Shown piece by piece: positions 60,441 through 64,000 of a DNA stretch of 64,000 nucleotides. The first letter of the stretch is position 1; every line of letters begins with the position of its first letter. The notes beneath the pieces are model-generated. The model had not been told where the DNA came from and searched no databases. It saw only the letters and a list, made by a program, of their open reading frames with translations. The stretch comes from Ruania rhizosphaerae. GTDB taxonomy: Bacteria; Actinomycetota; Actinomycetes; Actinomycetales; Beutenbergiaceae. The stretch covers positions 1 through 64,000 of the forward strand of contig NZ_VSMB01000019.1 of assembly GCF_009805705.1 (NCBI RefSeq). Reading direction: 5' to 3'. Both the position numbers and the translations under genes were made by a program.

Positions 60441-61324
60441 CCTCGATCAGCGACAGATCTCCTCAAGTAGTTGCGCAGCAGGAGCGGCATCAGCCACACG
60501 TAGAGCACCAGCACGATGCTGAGCCCGATGAGCGCCAATGCGGGCACGAGCAGGTCTGCGCGCTGCAATGCGTAGATGCCGACGGCAAGGATAATCCACA
60601 GAGCGAATCCCACGGGGCGCTGAAAGGGTTGGACCGGTCTCATCAGCGGATGTCGATCCACCATCGCTGCCAATGCTCGTTCGCCCAGCCCCTGGTCGTA
60701 CGGCCGCGAGGCGGCTGCCGACTGGTATCCGGCGGACGACTCCCTGAACTTTCCCCGTAGGGCACTGGTACTACCCACGAGTTCCTGCGCCTGCGGACTC
60801 TCGGGGTAAGCCGCGAGATACTCCTGGGCGATACGACGCGCCTGCTGATCGTTTCCTCGTGCGAACTCTAGAACCACCCGCATCCGGTAGAGATCCGGAT
60901 CCTCAGTGTCGACGTGCGCTGCCTGCTCGAGAAGGCGACCGGCCTTGTCGAGTTGATTGGCCGAGATGCACAGGTTCGCGTAGTCGCACAGCGTTGGCAC
61001 ATGTTCGGGCTGCAGTTCCAACGAGCTCAGATAGGCACGTTCCGCCGCCGCCAGGTCTCCCCGCCGGGCCTCGGCCTGCCCGATCACTTGGTAGATGCGT
61101 GGTTCAGGGCCGCCGATCGCCACCGCCTGCATCGCCGAATGCAGAGCCTCGTCGGCGTGACCCAGTGAAATGAACGCTACCGAGCGGAGAAAGTGGGCAT
61201 GCGGATGATCAGCCGTCGCGGCGGGCAGGGTGCTGAGCTCGCGCAGAGCGTGCTCGGGCCTGTGCATGTCAAGATACGTGCCCGCTCGCTGGAGGATCGC
61301 GTCCGACTCGTCTGCTGGGGTCAT
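60425..61324 (-). CDS. TPR protein with C-terminal membrane anchor
   Basis: 299 residues from an ATG that overlaps the previous stop (TGATG). About five or six tetratricopeptide repeats (residues 10-205, for example GDLAAAERAYLSSLELQPEH and NQLDKAGRLLEQAAHVDTE), then a linker and two membrane helices (about 240-257 and 262-285). The TPR domain would face the cytoplasm and bind partner proteins. Cotranscribed with the small membrane protein upstream, divergent from a TPR-AAA ATPase. Confidence 0.75.
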   Translation of the reverse strand: MTPADESDAILQRAGTYLDMHRPEHALRELSTLPAATADHPHAHFLRSVAFISLGHADEALHSAMQAVAIGGPEPRIYQVIGQAEARRGDLAAAERAYLSSLELQPEHVPTLCDYANLCISANQLDKAGRLLEQAAHVDTEDPDLYRMRVVLEFARGNDQQARRIAQEYLAAYPESPQAQELVGSTSALRGKFRESSAGYQSAAASRPYDQGLGERALAAMVDRHPLMRPVQPFQRPVGFALWIILAVGIYALQRADLLVPALALIGLSIVLVLYVWLMPLLLRNYLRRSVADRGHVRT

Positions 61325-61764
61325 CAGCTCAGGGAGGCCGTCAGAGGAATGACGAGAAGTAGTTGGATCACCATGCCTATCGCGCAGATGGCGACAGCAG
61401 GACCGAGCAAGCGAGCCGGTGCGCCACCTCCGAGGATGAAGGTGCGGGCGGGGCCCTTCTGGATCGTTACCACGATCGCAGCCACGGCCAGTCCACCAGC
61501 CATGCCGAGGTAGCGCACCAGTCGAGTGTCGTCCAGCGTGTAGGCCGCGATCAGCCACCCGATCAAACCCGCCGAACTCGCCGCGACGATAAGAGCCAGG
61601 TGACCGCGCGACTGGTTGAGCCGCCGACCGTTGAGGAATCCGATGATCCCGATCGGCAATGGGCCACCCAGTGTGCCCACGAGATAGAAGTAGGGAGTAT
61701 TCCACGGTGGCTTGCCGTGCCGCGGTGTGCCCTGTAGCGAAGGAGTGAACAGGTCGTCGGTCAT
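61324..61764 (-). CDS. Four-helix membrane protein of the AAA/TPR module
   Basis: 146 residues from the ATG at 61764, with GGGGG upstream. Four hydrophobic helices (about residues 25-43, 53-72, 80-97, 113-140). No family recognised. It stands directly upstream of the TPR-anchored protein with a one-base overlap, and divergent from the AAA ATPase, so the three genes appear to form one unit. Confidence 0.65.
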   Translation of the reverse strand: MTDDLFTPSLQGTPRHGKPPWNTPYFYLVGTLGGPLPIGIIGFLNGRRLNQSRGHLALIVAASSAGLIGWLIAAYTLDDTRLVRYLGMAGGLAVAAIVVTIQKGPARTFILGGGAPARLLGPAVAICAIGMVIQLLLVIPLTASLS

Positions 61765-61805
61765 CGTTTTCCCCCAGTTCCTCGGTGCCAGCCTGGTGAC
61801 CACAC

Positions 61806-61811
61806 CATAAT
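61806..61811 (+). promoter_or_regulatory. -10 box, leaderless AAA gene start
   Basis: CATAAT, close to consensus, lies 7 nt before the ATG at 61819. Confidence 0.5.
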
Positions 61812-61818
61812 GGCGGGC

Positions 61819-63054
61819 ATGAACGATGAGGGGCTGATTGAGAGCTTGATTGTTGCCGTGCGAGCCCGGCCTGACGACGCAGTGTTGCGTCGCCACCTGG
61901 CTGACGTGCTGATCATGGCAGGTCGTGGCGCGGAAGCTGTGGGCCATCTGGCCGCAGTCCTCACCGATCATCCAGACGATGCCGAGACTCAGCGGTTGAT
62001 GACGAAGGCACTGAGCGGCGGTTCTACGAAGCCGGAGCAGTCTTCGTCGACTCCGTCCCCGCCGTCGGCGTCTATTGACTGGTCGCAGTACGAGAACGAG
62101 TTGGAGGCTGTCGTGCCACCGCGGTTCGTGCGCTCCAGTGGCGGTCCAGATGCGGTCGAAAGCGAAGCCGGGCGACCGACCGATGTCGAGCAGCCGACGA
62201 GCACTCTGAACGATGTGGGTGGGCTGAAGGAGGTGAAGAAGCGCCTGGAGATAGCATTCTTCGTGCCGATGCGCAACGACAAGCTTCGTGCATTGTTCAG
62301 CAAGTCGCTTCGTGGCGGACTGCTCCTCTACGGCCCGCCAGGGTGCGGAAAGACGTTCCTGGCCCGCGCCGTTGCCGGAGAGATGGGCGCTCGGTTCATG
62401 AGCCTGTCGATCACCGACGTGCTGAGTGTGTGGCTCGGGGAAGCCGAATGGAATCTGCATACCTTTTTCGAGCGTGCCCGCACGGCCGCGCCGTGTGTTG
62501 TGTTCATCGACGAGTTGGACGCTCTCGGGCATCGGCGCAGCCAACTGACGTCCTCGTCTCTGCGTACGCTGGGGAATCAGCTCCTCACTGAGCTCGACGG
62601 GGTGGATCAGAAGAACGACGGACTGTTCGTGCTCGCAGCCACGAATGCACCATGGGACGTCGACGCTGCGCTTCGACGTCCGGGTCGATTGGACCGGACC
62701 GTCCTGGTCCCGCCGCCGGATGCAGACGCGCGCGAAGCGATTCTCGCTGTGCATCTGCGCGGTCGCCCGATCGCGAACGTGGACCTACGGGCGTTGGCAG
62801 CCGCAACCAGCCAGTTCTCGGGCGCTGATCTTGCGCACGTATGCGAGACGGCGGCTGGGATTGCCATGCACGAATCGATCACCACAGGCACCGTGCGGAT
62901 GATCGAGCAGCGCGATTTGCATGCAGCGATCGCAGAGATCCAGCCATCAACGTTGTCCTGGATGCAGGCAGCCCGGAATGTGGTGATGTTCGGAAACGGC
63001 GACGGTACTTACAACGACCTGGCCGCATACCTCCGCAAGCGGAAGGGACGGTGA
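61819..63054 (+). CDS. TPR-AAA ATPase (Cdc48-like single AAA domain)
   Basis: 411 residues. Residues 1-65 resemble TPR helices (RHLADVLIMAGRGAEAVGHL); a Ser/Pro linker follows; residues 130-390 are an AAA domain with Walker A GPPGCGKT (172-179), Walker B VVFIDELD (227-234), sensor Asn276 and arginine fingers RRPGRLDR (287-293). Such a domain forms hexamers that remodel proteins. No protease or transmembrane segment is present. It is divergent from the TPR-anchored and four-helix membrane genes; a membrane-linked unfoldase is inferred. Not assigned to a named family. Confidence 0.8.
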   Translation: MNDEGLIESLIVAVRARPDDAVLRRHLADVLIMAGRGAEAVGHLAAVLTDHPDDAETQRLMTKALSGGSTKPEQSSSTPSPPSASIDWSQYENELEAVVPPRFVRSSGGPDAVESEAGRPTDVEQPTSTLNDVGGLKEVKKRLEIAFFVPMRNDKLRALFSKSLRGGLLLYGPPGCGKTFLARAVAGEMGARFMSLSITDVLSVWLGEAEWNLHTFFERARTAAPCVVFIDELDALGHRRSQLTSSSLRTLGNQLLTELDGVDQKNDGLFVLAATNAPWDVDAALRRPGRLDRTVLVPPPDADAREAILAVHLRGRPIANVDLRALAAATSQFSGADLAHVCETAAGIAMHESITTGTVRMIEQRDLHAAIAEIQPSTLSWMQAARNVVMFGNGDGTYNDLAAYLRKRKGR

Positions 63055-63344
63055 CGCATCCGATTTCGCGACGTGCAGCAGGTGACCGCCCCATCACACT
63101 ACGCCGGAGATCGGCCGGCGGTACAGCGCCTTCTGTCCTGGCTGCCGCCACAGCATCCCTCGACAGGTCGCTCACCTGGGGAATGAGAGATCAGTAGTGC
63201 CAGGCCGAAGCGCGGCACGTTCATCGGCTGTTGCTGGTCATCGTTGGCATGTGCGGCGGACCTGCGCAAACGTGGCGGTGGCCGTTGGCTGTCGTCAGTC
63301 GTGACCTGGTGTCCTGCCACATTAGCGTCACATCACGCGAGCGA
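63055..63344. other. Intergenic region
   Basis: 290 bp between the AAA gene and the AbiEii-type gene. I see no gene; a few short GC-rich inverted repeats only. Confidence 0.35.
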
Positions 63345-64000
63345 TCAGGATGCTGCGACGCGACGCACGAACTCGTTCACCCAGGCGACCGCGTCGTCCA
63401 CGGAAGCAAGCACGCCGACGCCTTCCGTCGCCGCTGCGTAGAGGCTGTCCCACTGCTCGCCGACGCCGATTACCGGTGGCCAGGCCTGTCGCTGCCGATA
63501 GGCGAAGAGGCGGCTACAGGATGCCTTCACCTGTGCGAGGTCGAGGTTCTCGCCCATGTCGAGGAGTTGCAGGTCGACGAGGTCGCGGGCGCGTTCACTT
63601 CCAGGCTCGGACACGGCGTGCAGCTTCTGCGCGACCTGATGATCCGCCCGCATCACTGGGATTGGTTGCGGCGCGGAGAGTCCGAGCTCGACGAACAGGT
63701 CCACGAGATCGGGTGCGATATGGAGCTCCGGATCAACGACATCGTCGATCTCGTTGTGCCCGAGCTCGAATTTCACCGTCCGCCACGACCGGCCGAGATA
63801 GTCGAGCTTCACGTCGAACGGCTGCATGACATAGGCGGGAGGAACGCCCGCGGGTCGCGGTGGCGTCCGATCGACCAGACGCCCAGTGAAGCCAGCCCAG
63901 CCCTGGATGAGCGAGGCTTCGAAGTCGTCGAGGAAGTCCATCAACGGCACGGCCCGCGCGGCATCGAGGTCCTGGGTGAATCGGCTCTCAGCGCGGCCGT
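63345..64000 (-). CDS. AbiEii/AbiGii-type nucleotidyltransferase toxin (5' partial)
   Basis: The frame is open to the window edge, so the start is missing. The visible part begins with RFTQDLDAARA, which matches the nucleotidyltransferase active-site Asp pair of AbiEii-type proteins, then VKLDYLGRSWRTVKFEL, VADHQVAQKLHAV and ERARDLVDLQLL, the standard body of the family. AbiEii proteins act with AbiEi antitoxins as type IV toxin-antitoxin and phage-exclusion systems, modifying tRNA or other targets. The AbiEi partner is not downstream and, if present, lies upstream beyond the window. Confidence 0.75.
   Translation of the reverse strand, partial: GRAESRFTQDLDAARAVPLMDFLDDFEASLIQGWAGFTGRLVDRTPPRPAGVPPAYVMQPFDVKLDYLGRSWRTVKFELGHNEIDDVVDPELHIAPDLVDLFVELGLSAPQPIPVMRADHQVAQKLHAVSEPGSERARDLVDLQLLDMGENLDLAQVKASCSRLFAYRQRQAWPPVIGVGEQWDSLYAAATEGVGVLASVDDAVAWVNEFVRRVAAS

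Noticed and set aside
1-64000. CRISPR arrays, insertion sequences, tRNA and rRNA genes
   Set aside because: No regularly spaced repeats, transposase genes with terminal repeats or cloverleaf genes were found on either strand.

Overview
The window is high-GC DNA with actinobacterial codon use, many GTG starts and a large number of genes whose -10 box lies 6-7 nt before the start codon (leaderless transcripts). A block resembling the mycobacterial order around Rv0500-Rv0542 (proC, small HTH protein, 33-residue ribosomal protein bS22, glutaredoxin, phosphatase-TlpA-CcdA-ResB-CcsB, menA, menE), combined with xylose, glycerol and polysaccharide catabolic clusters, suggests a free-living Actinomycetota of the order Micrococcales (Ruaniaceae/Bogoriellaceae-like). 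The order-level placement is inference; no rRNA or tRNA gene is present to fix it.

Layout. 0-4.2 kb: end of a 13E12/DUF222-type HNH protein, two tandem membrane-anchored beta-propeller paralogues and a PRC-barrel-like protein. 4.3-6.4 kb: a sugar (poly)ol oxidoreductase/isomerase operon with a clear promoter and dyad operator. 6.6-9.4 kb: a VapBC toxin-antitoxin pair, a secreted trypsin-like protease and a LacI regulator. 9.6-22.4 kb: a polysaccharide-utilisation region: a 1246-residue secreted heparinase II/III-type lyase with carbohydrate-binding modules, a divergent LacI regulator, and a dipeptide/oligosaccharide-type ABC transporter operon ending in a polysaccharide pyruvyl transferase family gene. 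Lyase and transporter promoters carry the same 18-bp operator core. 22.4-29.5 kb: a Cds1-like PLP enzyme, xylR-xylAB, and a LacI regulator coupled to an auxin-efflux-type carrier. 29.8-33.4 kb: glpF-glpK with a divergent SorC-type regulator.

33.5-42 kb is mostly housekeeping: an acetyltransferase, a ketopantoate-reductase-like enzyme, mutY, a LysR-effector-domain protein paired with DUF5997, and the radA-disA operon (DNA integrity and c-di-AMP). 42-59 kb: proC, TrkH/TrkA potassium uptake, a histone-deacetylase-like enzyme, bS22, a YceI/MarR divergent pair, System II cytochrome c biogenesis genes and menaquinone genes menA and menE. Respiratory functions are thus grouped. 59-64 kb: an F420-type luciferase-like oxidoreductase, a divergent module of a TPR-AAA ATPase with two membrane proteins, and a partial AbiEii-type nucleotidyltransferase at the right edge.

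The most interesting signals are the shared 18-bp operators of the lyase/ABC regulon, the recurring design of TTGACC promoters with a dyad over the start point, an exact 90-bp tandem duplication that carries the ccdA stop and a resB-type ribosome-binding site, a 19-bp perfect inverted repeat between menE and menA, and the AAA/TPR/membrane module. No CRISPR array, insertion sequence, tRNA or rRNA gene was seen.
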